64,000 bases of DNA from Stutzerimonas stutzeri (GCF_024451105.1 NZ_JANGEY010000008.1:1-64000), one strand, 5' to 3'; shown: positions 1 through 10,508, numbered from the stretch's first letter. The notes: generated by a model from the sequence alone, not told the origin. A program made the numbers and translations.

Positions 1-82
1 ACCACCCCGACACCTCGCCCATCAAGCCAAGCACTTGATTTACAAGGCTTTTTCGATCAGCTCGTCGCCGGAAGTGGGGCGC

Positions 83-110
83 ATTATAGACGCCTTCGCG
101 CGGGCGTCAA
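83..110 (-). promoter_or_regulatory. Strong rRNA-type promoter reading leftward out of the window
   Basis: On the minus strand a -35 TTGACG (105-110) and a perfect -10 TATAAT (83-88) are separated by 16 bases. The -10 is followed by a GC-rich discriminator GCGCCCC. Upstream of the -35 lie A-tracts (about 111-135) that look like an UP element. This is the classic layout of a growth-rate-controlled rRNA promoter, and an rRNA operon lies beside pssA in P. aeruginosa (from memory). The predicted start is near 76, so bases 1-76 would be the rRNA leader. The 16S gene itself is outside the window. Confidence 0.75.
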
Positions 111-197
111 CGACTTTTTGCAGTTTTGTTGCCGAGAGCCGCAGACCAAACAGACTGCGACCCTCGCGCAACAAACAGCAGACTGGACAGACTGGAC

Positions 198-1019
198 TCA
201 GTCCGCCTGACGGCGGCGCTGCAGCAGACGCTGCGCCGGCCCGGAGGCCGCGTATGCCAGGAAGATCAATAGCAGAATGCGCGGCGGATCACTGAAGATC
301 ACGGCGAACACCAACACCACGATCAGGATGGCCACGAAGGGCACCCGCCCCTTCATGTCGAAGTCCTTGAAGCTGTGGTACTTGATGTTACTGACCATCA
401 AGGCTCCCGCCGCCGCGACCAGCAGGGCGAACAGCAGCACCACCAGCAGCGGCATGTCTACGCCGTCGACGCCGAAGTCCTTGAGCGCCCAGACCATGCC
501 GGCCACCACGCCTGCCGCGGCGGGGCTCGCCAGACCAATGAAATAGCGCTTGTCGACCTTGCCGATCTGGGTATTGAAGCGCGCCAGACGCAGCGCAGCG
601 CAGGCGGCATAGATGAAGGCGACAGTCAGGCCGACATTGCCTAGCCCGGACAAGGCCCATTGGTAGGCCAGCAACGAGGGCGCGAGACCGAAAGCGACCA
701 TGTCCGACAGCGAATCGTATTCCGCACCAAACGCGCTCTGAGTATTGGTCAGTCGCGCCACACGCCCGTCCAGACCATCCAGCACCATGGCGACGAAGAT
801 AGCGATCGCTGCAACCTCGAACTTGCCGTTCATGGCGCTGACGATGGAGAAGAAACCGGCAAACAGGTTGGCGGTGGTGAACAGGTTGGGCAGCAGGTAG
901 ACGCCGCGATGCCTGACCTTGCGCCCTTCGGCATCCTGCCCCTCCTCGACGTGCTCGTCGATCGGCAGCAGACTCTCGCTTTCGGGCGCCTTGTTCGGCT
1001 CACCGGGTTGTTCACTCAT
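198..1019 (-). CDS. pssA: CDP-diacylglycerol--serine O-phosphatidyltransferase
   Basis: Makes phosphatidylserine from CDP-diacylglycerol and L-serine, the first committed step toward phosphatidylethanolamine, at the inner membrane. The 273-residue protein has a charged N-terminal tail of about 40 residues and then several hydrophobic segments. The CDP-alcohol phosphotransferase signature is complete (DG-x2-AR-x8-G-x3-D-x3-D, near residues 80-105, seen as DGRVAR...G...D...D). This is the polytopic type II enzyme, unlike the peripheral E. coli enzyme. It follows ilvC on the same strand after a terminator-like hairpin, so it may have its own promoter. Downstream is the rRNA promoter in the same direction. 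Confidence 0.95.
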   Translation of the reverse strand: MSEQPGEPNKAPESESLLPIDEHVEEGQDAEGRKVRHRGVYLLPNLFTTANLFAGFFSIVSAMNGKFEVAAIAIFVAMVLDGLDGRVARLTNTQSAFGAEYDSLSDMVAFGLAPSLLAYQWALSGLGNVGLTVAFIYAACAALRLARFNTQIGKVDKRYFIGLASPAAAGVVAGMVWALKDFGVDGVDMPLLVVLLFALLVAAAGALMVSNIKYHSFKDFDMKGRVPFVAILIVVLVFAVIFSDPPRILLLIFLAYAASGPAQRLLQRRRQAD

Positions 1020-1118
1020 GGGTACACACCTTAGATCGCAATGACATTTCGGCCGACCGGCAGCTGGAATTCACCGCTACTGGCCAGCCACCCACGGTTT
1101 ATAGCAGAACGACGGACA

Positions 1119-1142
1119 GAAAAAACGCGGCCGTAGCCGCGT
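1119..1142 (-). terminator. Rho-independent terminator after ilvC
   Basis: On the minus strand a 7-bp stem (ACGCGGC/GCCGCGT with a 4-base loop) is followed by a run of T (the A-tract at 1119-1125). It begins about 20 bases downstream of the ilvC stop and separates ilvC from pssA. Confidence 0.8.
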
Positions 1143-1161
1143 CTTTTCCTCATCGCAGACC

Positions 1162-2714
<1,553 letters not shown>

Positions 2715-2716
2715 GA

Positions 2717-4441
2717 TCAGGTGCGCTCCGTCTTGCTCAGCCACATGTCGCGCATGGAGCCGTCACGAATCTGCATCGGGTATACGTGCTCGCTGGCATC
2801 TACCTGGATATCCAGGAACACCAGACGATCCTTCAGCGCGAAGGCCTCTTCCATCTTCGGCCTGAGATCCTCGAGCCGGGTGATGCGCATGCCGACATGA
2901 CCGTAGGCCTCGACCAGCTTGACGAAGTCAGGCAGCGAGTCCATGTAGGAGTGCGAGTGGCGGCCGCTGTAGACCATGTCCTGCCACTGCTTGACCATGC
3001 CCAGGGCCTGGTTGTTGAGGGTGACGATCTTGACCGGCAGGTCGTACTGCAGACAGGTCGACAGCTCCTGGATGTTCATCTGGATACTGCCCTCGCCGGT
3101 GACGCAGGCGACGTCGACGTCCGGGAAATTCAACTTGGCGCCCATCGCCGCCGGCAGACCGAAGCCCATGGTGCCGAGACCGCCGGAGTTGAGCCAGCGA
3201 TTGGGCTTGTCGAACTTGTAGTACTGGGCGGCGAACATCTGATGCTGGCCGACGTCGGAGCTGACGAAGGCATCGCCGCGGGTGACCTCGTAGAGGGTCT
3301 CGATCACCGTCTGCGGCTTGATGAGGCTGCCGTCGCCGCGCTCGTAGGGGAACAGACCGCGACTGCCACGCCACTCCTCGATCTGCTTCCACCAGCTGGC
3401 CAGGGCCTCCTGGTTCGGCTTCTGACCGATTTCCTTGAGGATGGCGATCATCTCGCCAAGCACGCCGTCGACCGGCCCGACGATCGGCACGTCGGCCTTG
3501 ATGGTCTTGGAGATGGAGGCCGGGTCGATGTCGACATGGATGATCTTGGCATTCGGGCAGAACTTGGCCGGACCGTTGGTCACCCGATCATCGAAACGAG
3601 CGCCGACCGCCAGGATCACGTCGGCATGGTGCATGGTCAGGTTGGCGGTATAGCTGCCGTGCATGCCGAGCATGCCGAGGAACTGGCGGTCGCTGCCCGG
3701 ATAGCCGCCCAGCCCCATCAGGGTATTGGTCACCGGCAGGTTGAGCATGCGCGCCAGCTCGGTGAGCTGCGCGGAAGCGTTGCCCATGATCACGCCGCCG
3801 CCGGAGTAGAGCACCGGGCGCTTGGCCGCCAGCAGCATCTCCGCCGCCTTGCGGATCTGCCCCGAATGACCGCGTACCGCAGGACCGTAGGAGCGCAGCT
3901 TGACCTTCTTCGGATAGACGTATTCGAACTTCTCGGCAGGATTGGTCACATCCTTGGGGATGTCCACCACCACCGGACCGGGACGACCGGACTCGGCGAT
4001 GTAGAAAGCCTTCTTCAGCACCTCGGGAATCTCCGAGGCGTGCTTGACGATGAAGCTGTGCTTCACGATCGGCCGGGAGATGCCGACCATGTCGGTCTCC
4101 TGGAAGGCGTCGGTGCCGACCATGTTGCTCGGCACCTGGCCGGACAGCACCACCATCGGGATCGAGTCCATGTAGGCGGTGGCGATGCCGGTGATGGCAT
4201 TGGTCGCCCCCGGACCGGAGGTCACCAGCACCACGCCGGCCTTGCCGGTCGCACGCGCATAGCCGTCGGCCATATGGGTGGCGGCCTGCTCGTGGCGCAC
4301 GAGGATGTGCTCGATGGACTTTTCCTTGAAAAGCGCATCGTAGATATGCAGGACGGCACCACCCGGGTACCCGTAGATGTACTTCACGCCTTCGTCGCGC
4401 AGGAAGCGGACGATCATTTCAGCGCCTGATAAAAGCTCCAC
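2717..4441 (-). CDS. ilvI: Acetolactate synthase, large catalytic subunit (biosynthetic)
   Basis: Thiamine-diphosphate enzyme joining two pyruvates, or pyruvate with 2-oxobutyrate, as the first common step of branched-chain amino acid synthesis. The product has 574 residues. Visible features are the catalytic glutamate in [17 protein letters not shown] (near residue 50), the central FAD-binding domain, and the ThDP/Mg motif starting GEGSIQMN (family GDG) and ending [13 protein letters not shown]. It is the first gene of ilvIHC. The 405-base region upstream has no clear leader peptide with runs of branched-chain codons, so I see no sign of classical ilv attenuation. Confidence 0.96.
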   Translation of the reverse strand: MELLSGAEMIVRFLRDEGVKYIYGYPGGAVLHIYDALFKEKSIEHILVRHEQAATHMADGYARATGKAGVVLVTSGPGATNAITGIATAYMDSIPMVVLSGQVPSNMVGTDAFQETDMVGISRPIVKHSFIVKHASEIPEVLKKAFYIAESGRPGPVVVDIPKDVTNPAEKFEYVYPKKVKLRSYGPAVRGHSGQIRKAAEMLLAAKRPVLYSGGGVIMGNASAQLTELARMLNLPVTNTLMGLGGYPGSDRQFLGMLGMHGSYTANLTMHHADVILAVGARFDDRVTNGPAKFCPNAKIIHVDIDPASISKTIKADVPIVGPVDGVLGEMIAILKEIGQKPNQEALASWWKQIEEWRGSRGLFPYERGDGSLIKPQTVIETLYEVTRGDAFVSSDVGQHQMFAAQYYKFDKPNRWLNSGGLGTMGFGLPAAMGAKLNFPDVDVACVTGEGSIQMNIQELSTCLQYDLPVKIVTLNNQALGMVKQWQDMVYSGRHSHSYMDSLPDFVKLVEAYGHVGMRITRLEDLRPKMEEAFALKDRLVFLDIQVDASEHVYPMQIRDGSMRDMWLSKTERT

Positions 4442-4846
4442 GTTTCACCTCTAGAACGCCTGAGAAACACCCTAGCGAGGGCGACCGAAGTTCGGTTGAC
4501 TGCCAGGCAGAGCATGGGCGACGGTAGTCGCCGGCGACGTCAGCTGCTGACTTAGCAAGTGTCGGGAGCGTTCCTGGTGTTACGGATCGCCCCCACCCCG
4601 GCGCGAGGTAACGCGTGACAGGGCCTGGCTTGGGCGGCGCGGGTGTGCACCTCATGGTCTGCCGAGGAGCCACGGGATCTCGGGCTCGCCACAGCAAATC
4701 GCAGATTGTTCGGATTCGTCCGGGGCAAGTCAAGCCGAAGTTCTCGACGGTACGCCGCCCCCGCCTGTGACCCAGCGCAGAATGGCCGATCGCGGCTTTT
4801 CGGTATAGTTGGCTCCGGCCTTCGTCAGCATAAGGACATCCGCACC
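4442..4846. promoter_or_regulatory. Divergent intergenic region between ilvI and the DUF4124 gene
   Basis: This 405-base stretch contains no convincing gene. A perfect 13-base palindrome (ACCGAA-G-TTCGGT, 4484-4496) lies about 45 bases upstream of the ilvI start and could be an operator half or a leader hairpin. A TATAGT -10-like box on the plus strand near 4804 may serve the gene at 4847, but I see no good -35. No further structure is evident. Confidence 0.4.
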
Positions 4847-5278
4847 ATGCTCCGCCCTCTTCTCGTTGCCGCCCTGCTCCTCGCTAGCGCCGGCGCCACC
4901 AGCGCGGCGCCGATCTACAAGTGGGTCGACGCCCAGGGCGTCACCCACTTCACCGCCCAGCCGCCGCTGGACGCCGAAGCCAGCGTGGTAGCGCCGGCCA
5001 GGCAGCCGCCGGCACCTTCGCCCGCCGTCGACAATGCACCGGCGACGGCGCAGGAGCCGACCCAGGAGGAGATCGACGCACGCGTGCGTCGCGACATCGC
5101 CGAGAAGGAGAAGGAGCGCCGCGAATACTGCAACAGCCTGCGTACCAACCTCGCCCAGTTGCGCAACAACCCGCGCCTGCGCATGGAGGTGAACGGGGAG
5201 ATGCAGCGTCTCACCGAGGAGGCGCGCCAGGCGAGGATCGCCGAAACCGAACAGGCTATCGGCGAACACTGCCGATAA
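4847..5278 (+). CDS. DUF4124 domain-containing secreted protein
   Basis: Unknown function. The 143-residue product begins with a clear signal peptide (MLRPLLVAALLLASAGATSA, cleavage near residue 20). A DUF4124 motif follows (APIYKWVDAQGVTHFT), then a proline/alanine-rich linker and a charged helical C-terminus rich in Glu and Arg. The protein is therefore probably periplasmic or envelope-associated. The frame is open 68 codons upstream, but the ATG at 4847 is the one that produces the signal peptide. It converges on the next gene with a 4-base gap. Confidence 0.85.
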   Translation: MLRPLLVAALLLASAGATSAAPIYKWVDAQGVTHFTAQPPLDAEASVVAPARQPPAPSPAVDNAPATAQEPTQEEIDARVRRDIAEKEKERREYCNSLRTNLAQLRNNPRLRMEVNGEMQRLTEEARQARIAETEQAIGEHCR

Positions 5279-5282
5279 AGGG

Positions 5283-5612
5283 TCAGCCAGCCCCCACGAT
5301 CAGCCGATCGAACGACTCGAGCAGCTCCAGCAGCACGGCGACCCGCTCACCCTCCGCTGCCCAGGCCACCTCCGCCATCGGCAGGATGGCGCAGGCGCCG
5401 GGCAGCGGCGCCTGAGTCTCGATGATCTGCTTCATGCGTGGCAGGAAGATCCACTGCAACCACTCCTCGAGGGCCAAGGTATCCACGCAGAACGGCTCGG
5501 CGCTGGCCAGGCGCTCGGTCTCGGGCGCGACGCTCGCCCACCAGCCCAGACGCCGCAATTCGCGCTCGATCAGCAGCAGCTGATCGGCCAGCGCCGGCAC
5601 GCGGGCATCCAT
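5283..5612 (-). CDS. YqcC family protein (DUF446)
   Basis: Small protein of 109 residues matching the YqcC/DUF446 family, whose role is not established. The conserved features are an all-helical layout with RELRRLGWW near the start and the segment FCVDTLALEEWLQWIFLPRMK (residues about 41-61). The start ATG shares one base with the TGA of the upstream lipoprotein gene (TGATG), so translation is probably coupled. The two genes and mrcB follow one another on the same strand. Confidence 0.88.
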   Translation of the reverse strand: MDARVPALADQLLLIERELRRLGWWASVAPETERLASAEPFCVDTLALEEWLQWIFLPRMKQIIETQAPLPGACAILPMAEVAWAAEGERVAVLLELLESFDRLIVGAG

Positions 5613-6277
5613 CACATCTGCACCCGGGCACGCTGGCGGGCCTGGGCGGCGCCGGCAGCGTCGCCCTGCTGCTCGCGGGCCCGCGCGACCACCTCCCAAA
5701 GGCTGGCCTGCAGCGCCGGCCGACCGCCCGCGTAGGTCAGCCCCTGGCGCGCCAGCTGCTCGGCCTGGGCCGGATTGCCTTGGGCGAGGCGCACCTCGGC
5801 CAGCCGATAGAGCACCTGCGGCTCGCGCGGTGCGATGCGCTGGGCGCGTTCGAGACTGGCCGAGGCGCCGCTGAGATTGCCGCCGCGCTCCATCTGCTGC
5901 GCCGAGGTCAGCAGCGCCAGCACCGGCCCATCGAGGCGCTCGTCGGCAGCCAGGGTGAGCGAGGCTCCGCCGACCGGCGGGGCGCTGTCCACCGGCGCCG
6001 GAACGCCGACGCCGCCTCCAGTGACGAGCGGTGCGCTGCCGGTCGCGGCCGGGAAAGTCTGGATCGGAGCGCCCACCGCCTGCGGCACCACCACCACGCC
6101 AGGGTCCTGCGCCTGGACCCGCGGCGGTGCCTGCGGCGCGCTGGCCTGCGGGCGGGCGACGCTCCCCGCCCCGGCCGGACGCCCAGCCTCCACCACCGGA
6201 ATCGAGCCGCGCTGCACCGGCGTTGCACAACCCGCCAGCAGCAGCAACGCCAGCGGCACCAACCAAACCTTGTTCAC
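5612..6277 (-). CDS. Tetratricopeptide-repeat lipoprotein
   Basis: Function not known. The 221-residue product starts with a lipoprotein signal (KVWLVPLALLLLAGC, lipid cysteine near residue 17). A long low-complexity Pro/Ala/Val/Gln linker of about 90 residues follows. The C-terminal third looks like TPR repeats (SLERAQRIAPREPQVLYRLAEVRLAQGN and a second unit). I chose the GTG at 6277, which has an AAGGGG ribosome-binding site; an ATG at 6298 would only lengthen the N-region of the signal. Its place after mrcB, 89 bases away on the same strand, suggests an envelope role, but that is inference. Confidence 0.8.
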   Translation of the reverse strand: MNKVWLVPLALLLLAGCATPVQRGSIPVVEAGRPAGAGSVARPQASAPQAPPRVQAQDPGVVVVPQAVGAPIQTFPAATGSAPLVTGGGVGVPAPVDSAPPVGGASLTLAADERLDGPVLALLTSAQQMERGGNLSGASASLERAQRIAPREPQVLYRLAEVRLAQGNPAQAEQLARQGLTYAGGRPALQASLWEVVARAREQQGDAAGAAQARQRARVQM

Positions 6278-6366
6278 ATCCAATCCCCTTGCCATCAAGT
6301 TTGCGGCGCCAGTCCAGACCCGCGCCCGCTCAGCCGTTCGACATCGCGCGCCGCGGCGAAGTGCCC

Positions 6367-8718
6367 TCAGCGCTCCAGCCAGCCACGCACCCAGTCCATG
6401 ACCTGCTCGACCGGCTGCTGCAGCTCCTGCGGCAGACCGCAGGGAGATCCGCTGGGCGGCTCGCTGCCGCGAATATAAGGCATCTGCACCGCGCCCGGGC
6501 AGCTCGGGTCGGAACCCCGACCGCTATAGGGGTCGATCCAGGCGTACCCCACGTTGTCGGGCGCCGTGGTATCGAGGGACGTCGGCGCGGCACTGCGCAT
6601 GAAGCCGGCCCAAACCTGCAGGGCGCCGGTGGCACCGGTCAGGGGCGTCTTGCCGTTGTCGTCGCGCCCCATCCAGACCACCGCCAGCAGATCCTGCCCG
6701 AAACCAGCGAACCAGCTGTCGCGCGAATCGTTGCTGGTGCCGGTCTTGCCGGCGACGACCAGCGAGGACGGCAACTGGCTGTACACAGAGCGCCCGGTGC
6801 CTTCGCGCATCACCCGGCGCATGGCCTCCTGCACCAGGTGGATGGCGCCCGGATCGAAGCGCTGCTGGACCTCGTAGGGGTAGCCCCTGAGCGGCTCGCC
6901 GGTGGCGGTCAGCACGCTGCGGATGCCGCGCAGCGGCGTGTTGAAGCCACCGTTGGCGAGGGTCTGATACATGGTCGCGACCTGCATGGGGCTGAGCGAA
7001 CCGGCCCCCAGCAGCATCGACGGGTAGGCCGGCCAGCTCTGCTCCACGCCGAGGCGGGCAACGGTCTTCAACACGCTGTCAACGCCCAGCTCGAGTCCGA
7101 GCCTGGCGGTGGACAGGTTATAGGACTGCGCCAGCCCTTGGTAAAGGAAGATGGTGCCGTGCGTCTGGCGGTCGTAGTTCTTCGGCTGCCAGACCTGGCC
7201 GTCGCCCCCCTTGATCGAGAGCGGCTCATCGGCCACCAGGCTGGTCAGCGTGTACTGGCTGGGCTTCTCCAGCGCGGTCAGGTAGACCGCCGGCTTGATC
7301 AGCGAACCGATCGGCCGCTGCGCATCCAGCGCCCGGTTGAAGCCGGCGAAGCGCGGCTGGCGGCTGCCCAGCAGGGCCTGCACCTCGCCGGTCTGCGGAT
7401 TGGTCACCACCATGGCCGTTTCGACCTCGTCGACGCCCTTGCGGCTACCGAGTCGCTTGAGGGTTTCGGCCATGGCCGTCTCGGCCTTGAGCTGGAGGAT
7501 CGGGTCGAGGCTGGTGAAGATCCGCAACCCCTCCTCGGTGAGATCCTGCTCGCGGTAGTCCTGACGCAGCTGGCGCTTGACCATGTCGAGGAAGGCCGGA
7601 TAGGAGGTGTTGGCCAGGCTGCCGCGGCTGCTGACCTCCAGCGGCGCCTGCTTGGCGCGAGCGACCTCCTCAGCGCCGACCACGCCCTGCTCGGCGAGCT
7701 GGTCGAGCACCAGGTTGCGCCGCGCCAGGGCGCGCTCGGGGAAGCGCCGGGGGTTGTAGTAGGACGGCCCCTTGACCATGCCGACCAGCAGCGCCACCTG
7801 ATGCAGGCGCAGCTCGGCCAGCGGCTGGCCGAAGAAGTACTGACTGGCCAGGCCGAAGCCATGGATCGCGCGCTGGCCATCCTGACCGAGGAACACCTCG
7901 TTGAGATAGGCCTCGAGGATCTCCGCCTTGTCGTAGTGCAACTCCAGCAGCAGCGCCATCAGCGCCTCGGTGCCCTTGCGGGTCAGGCTACGCTCGTTGC
8001 TGAGGAAGAAGTTCTTCACCAACTGCTGGGTCAGGGTGCTGCCGCCCTGCACCACGGCGCCCGAGCTGGCGTTGACCCACATGGCACGGGCGATCGACTT
8101 GGGCGAGACGCCGAAGTGCCGGTAGAACTCGCGATCCTCGACGGCGATCAGCGCCTCCACCAGATAGGGCGGCACCTCGGCCAGCTGGATGAGGATGCGG
8201 TCCTCGTTGTGCGCCGGATACAGCCCGCCGATCAGCAGCGGCTCGAGGCGCGCCACGGCCAGCTCGCCGCCGCCTGCCTGGGCGAGACCGGCCACCTGGT
8301 TGCCGGAGAAGCGCACGCGCAGACGCTGGGCCGGCTCGGCGCCTTCGTAGAACTGGAAGCCGCGGGTGTGCAGCTCGACCACGCCGCCGTTCACCGCCAG
8401 CTCGCCGGGCCCCCGCACCTCGGCGCCGCGCCGGTAGCCGAGCGCCTGCAGCTCGACGAGGAAATCCTCGCGGCTGAGCCTGAGACCGGCAAACAACTCC
8501 AGCGGCCTGGCGTAGACCTTGGCCGGCACCGTCCAGCGCTGACCGGAGAACTTCTCCTGGACCACCGCATCGAGATAGATCAGCAGCGCGCCGAGCAGCA
8601 CCAGGCCGACCAGGCCGAGCCTGATCAGCCAGCGCAGCCAGGGACGACCGCTGCGGGCCGGCTGACGGGGGCGAGGGTTGCGGGACGGGCGCGGGGCGGG
8701 GGTACGGGATCTGCTCAT
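6367..8718 (-). CDS. mrcB: Bifunctional penicillin-binding protein 1B
   Basis: Peptidoglycan glycosyltransferase and transpeptidase of the inner membrane. The 783-residue protein has a basic cytoplasmic tail, one membrane helix (about 31-49), a UB2H-like region (about 65-155), a GT51 domain with the catalytic glutamate in VEDREFYRHFG (E194) and GGSTLTQQLVKN, and a transpeptidase domain. The three penicillin-binding motifs are present: SLIK (Ser472), SYN (SxN), and KTGTSNDSRDSWFAGF. A TATAAT box lies only a few bases upstream of the start codon, so the transcript may be nearly leaderless. Confidence 0.97.
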   Translation of the reverse strand: MSRSRTPAPRPSRNPRPRQPARSGRPWLRWLIRLGLVGLVLLGALLIYLDAVVQEKFSGQRWTVPAKVYARPLELFAGLRLSREDFLVELQALGYRRGAEVRGPGELAVNGGVVELHTRGFQFYEGAEPAQRLRVRFSGNQVAGLAQAGGGELAVARLEPLLIGGLYPAHNEDRILIQLAEVPPYLVEALIAVEDREFYRHFGVSPKSIARAMWVNASSGAVVQGGSTLTQQLVKNFFLSNERSLTRKGTEALMALLLELHYDKAEILEAYLNEVFLGQDGQRAIHGFGLASQYFFGQPLAELRLHQVALLVGMVKGPSYYNPRRFPERALARRNLVLDQLAEQGVVGAEEVARAKQAPLEVSSRGSLANTSYPAFLDMVKRQLRQDYREQDLTEEGLRIFTSLDPILQLKAETAMAETLKRLGSRKGVDEVETAMVVTNPQTGEVQALLGSRQPRFAGFNRALDAQRPIGSLIKPAVYLTALEKPSQYTLTSLVADEPLSIKGGDGQVWQPKNYDRQTHGTIFLYQGLAQSYNLSTARLGLELGVDSVLKTVARLGVEQSWPAYPSMLLGAGSLSPMQVATMYQTLANGGFNTPLRGIRSVLTATGEPLRGYPYEVQQRFDPGAIHLVQEAMRRVMREGTGRSVYSQLPSSLVVAGKTGTSNDSRDSWFAGFGQDLLAVVWMGRDDNGKTPLTGATGALQVWAGFMRSAAPTSLDTTAPDNVGYAWIDPYSGRGSDPSCPGAVQMPYIRGSEPPSGSPCGLPQELQQPVEQVMDWVRGWLER

Positions 8719-8726
8719 GGCGCGGC

Positions 8727-8732
8727 ATTATA
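8727..8732 (-). promoter_or_regulatory. -10 box just upstream of the mrcB start
   Basis: A perfect TATAAT on the minus strand is 8 bases from the mrcB ATG. With normal spacing the transcript would begin about 2-4 bases before the start codon. No good -35 is visible. It could instead be a chance AT-rich island in a GC-rich context. Confidence 0.4.
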
Positions 8733-8768
8733 CGCACTTGCCCCCGCGCGGATGAGACGCCCGGCGGT

Positions 8769-8796
8769 TTGCACGACAGGCTGCAGCCGCCATAAT
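8769..8796 (+). promoter_or_regulatory. Sigma-70 promoter for the kinase-like gene
   Basis: TTGCAC (8769-8774) and CATAAT (8791-8796) are spaced by 16 bases and lie about 40 bases upstream of the GTG start at 8834. The putative transcription start is near 8803. Confidence 0.55.
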
Positions 8797-8833
8797 GCGG
8801 ACCCAGCCATTTTTCCGACGAAAAGGACGCCCA

Positions 8834-10375
8834 GTGACCCAGTCCCTGATCGAGGCCCTGCAGAACCCCGCCCTGTACCCGCACCCGGTGGAGGGCTTCG
8901 AAGTCATCGAGACGCACATCTCCTGGGTTCTGCTCACCGGCCCCTACGCCTACAAATTGAAGAAGCCGGTCGACTTCGGCTTCCTCGACTTCAGCACCGC
9001 CGAGGCCCGCGCGCACTTCTGCCGCGAGGAGCTGCGCCTCAACCAGCGCACCGCCCCGGATATCTACCTGGAAGTGCTGCCGGTGACCGGTAGCCTCGAC
9101 GCTCCCCGGCTCGGCGGCGACGGCCCGATCCTCGACCACGTCCTGAAGATGCGCCAGTTCCCGCAGAGCGGCCTGCTGTCCAACGTGCTGGCTCGCGGCG
9201 AACTGACGCCCGCACACATCGACGCTCTGGCCGAGGGCATCGCCGCGCTGCACGACGAGGCCGCACGGGTGCCGCCGGAGCATCCGCTGGGCAACGCCGA
9301 AGCGGTGATGGCCCCGGTACGGCAGAACTTCGAGCAGATCCGCCCGCTGCTCGAGGACACCGCCGACCTCGAGCAGTTGCGCCATCTGGAAGCCTGGGCC
9401 GAAGACACCTTCGCCCGCCTTGCGCCGCTGCTCGAGCAGCGCAAGGCCGACGGCTGCATCCGCGAGTGCCACGGCGACATCCATCTGGCCAACGTCACCC
9501 TGCTCGACGAGCAGCCGGTGCTGTTCGACTGCATCGAGTTCAACGAGCCGTTCCGCCTGATCGACGTGATCAGCGACGCCGCCTTCCTCGCCATGGATCT
9601 CGAGGACCGCGGCCTGAGAGCCCTGTCGCGACGCTTCATCAACGCCTACCTGGAACACACCGGCGACTACCGGGGCCTCGCCCTGCTGCCGTTCTACAAG
9701 GCCTACCGCGCCATGGTGCGCGCCAAGATCAACCTGTTCCGCCTGGCCCAGGAGCAGGACCCGGTCGAGCGCGCCGTGATCCTGCGCCAGTACCGCAACT
9801 ATGCCGCCCTGGCGGAAAGCTACGGGGCCATCCCGGCGCGCTTCCTGGCCATCACCCACGGCGTCTCCGCAGTCGGCAAGAGCCACGTTGCCCTGCGCCT
9901 GGTGGAGGCCTTCGGTGCCGTCCGCCTGCGCTCGGACGTCGAGCGCCTGCGCCTGTACCCCGACGCCAGCGAGACCGAGCGCTATGCGCGCGCCGCCAGC
10001 GACGCCACCTATGCGCGCCTGCACGCCCTGGCCGGCGACATCCTGCAGGCCGGCTTCCCGGTGGTGCTGGATGCCACCTACCTCAAGCGTGCCCAGCGCC
10101 AGGCCGCTCGCGAGGTGGCCGAGCAGACCGGCGTCCCCTTCCTGATCCTCGACTGCCATGCTCCGGAGCCGGTGATCGCCGCCTGGCTGGCCGAACGGCA
10201 GAGCGAGGGCCGCGACCCCTCGGAAGCCACCCTTGAGGTGATCCGCGCCCAGGCCGCCAGCCGGGAAGCGCTGGACGCCGACGAACAGGCCCACAGCGGG
10301 CACATCGACACCCACGAGGCCGCCAGCCTCGACGGCCTGGTCGAACGCATCCGTCGCCACCTGACCGGCTTCTGA
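8834..10375 (+). CDS. Two-domain kinase-like protein: APH-type phosphotransferase fused to P-loop kinase
   Basis: The 513-residue product joins two nucleotide-binding folds. The N-terminal two thirds resemble aminoglycoside/choline phosphotransferases, with the Brenner motif HGDIHLANV and a later acidic segment FRLIDVISDAAFLAMDL. The C-terminal third is a gluconate-kinase-like AAA_33 domain with a Walker A GVSAVGKS near residue 345. Substrate unknown; members are common in proteobacteria as conserved hypothetical proteins. I chose the GTG at 8834 because AAAAGGA precedes it. The frame is open upstream from an ATG at 8795, but that ATG lies inside the promoter region. Confidence 0.85.
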   Translation: MTQSLIEALQNPALYPHPVEGFEVIETHISWVLLTGPYAYKLKKPVDFGFLDFSTAEARAHFCREELRLNQRTAPDIYLEVLPVTGSLDAPRLGGDGPILDHVLKMRQFPQSGLLSNVLARGELTPAHIDALAEGIAALHDEAARVPPEHPLGNAEAVMAPVRQNFEQIRPLLEDTADLEQLRHLEAWAEDTFARLAPLLEQRKADGCIRECHGDIHLANVTLLDEQPVLFDCIEFNEPFRLIDVISDAAFLAMDLEDRGLRALSRRFINAYLEHTGDYRGLALLPFYKAYRAMVRAKINLFRLAQEQDPVERAVILRQYRNYAALAESYGAIPARFLAITHGVSAVGKSHVALRLVEAFGAVRLRSDVERLRLYPDASETERYARAASDATYARLHALAGDILQAGFPVVLDATYLKRAQRQAAREVAEQTGVPFLILDCHAPEPVIAAWLAERQSEGRDPSEATLEVIRAQAASREALDADEQAHSGHIDTHEAASLDGLVERIRRHLTGF

Positions 10376-10383
10376 CCCTCCTC

Positions 10384-10417
10384 CTGGGCCCGCGACTGAC
10401 GGTAGTCGCGGGCCCAG
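10384..10417 (+). terminator. Perfect 14-bp hairpin after the kinase-like gene
   Basis: A 14-bp perfect inverted repeat with a 6-base loop starts 9 bases after the stop codon. There is no T-run, so it may be a Rho-assisted terminator or an mRNA 3' stabiliser rather than a classical intrinsic terminator. Confidence 0.5.
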
Positions 10418-10508
10418 CGGCGCCGACTAGACTTCCCCGAGGACGCCCGCTTCACGCGGTTGCGCGGGGCGTCCACCGGTGAGGCCGGCGCGTGCAAGGG
10501 GGGGAGGA

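Noticed and set aside
4419-4733. Short minus-strand frame overlapping the start of ilvI
   Set aside because: No ribosome-binding site, no similarity, and no run of Ile, Leu or Val codons that would make it an attenuator leader peptide.
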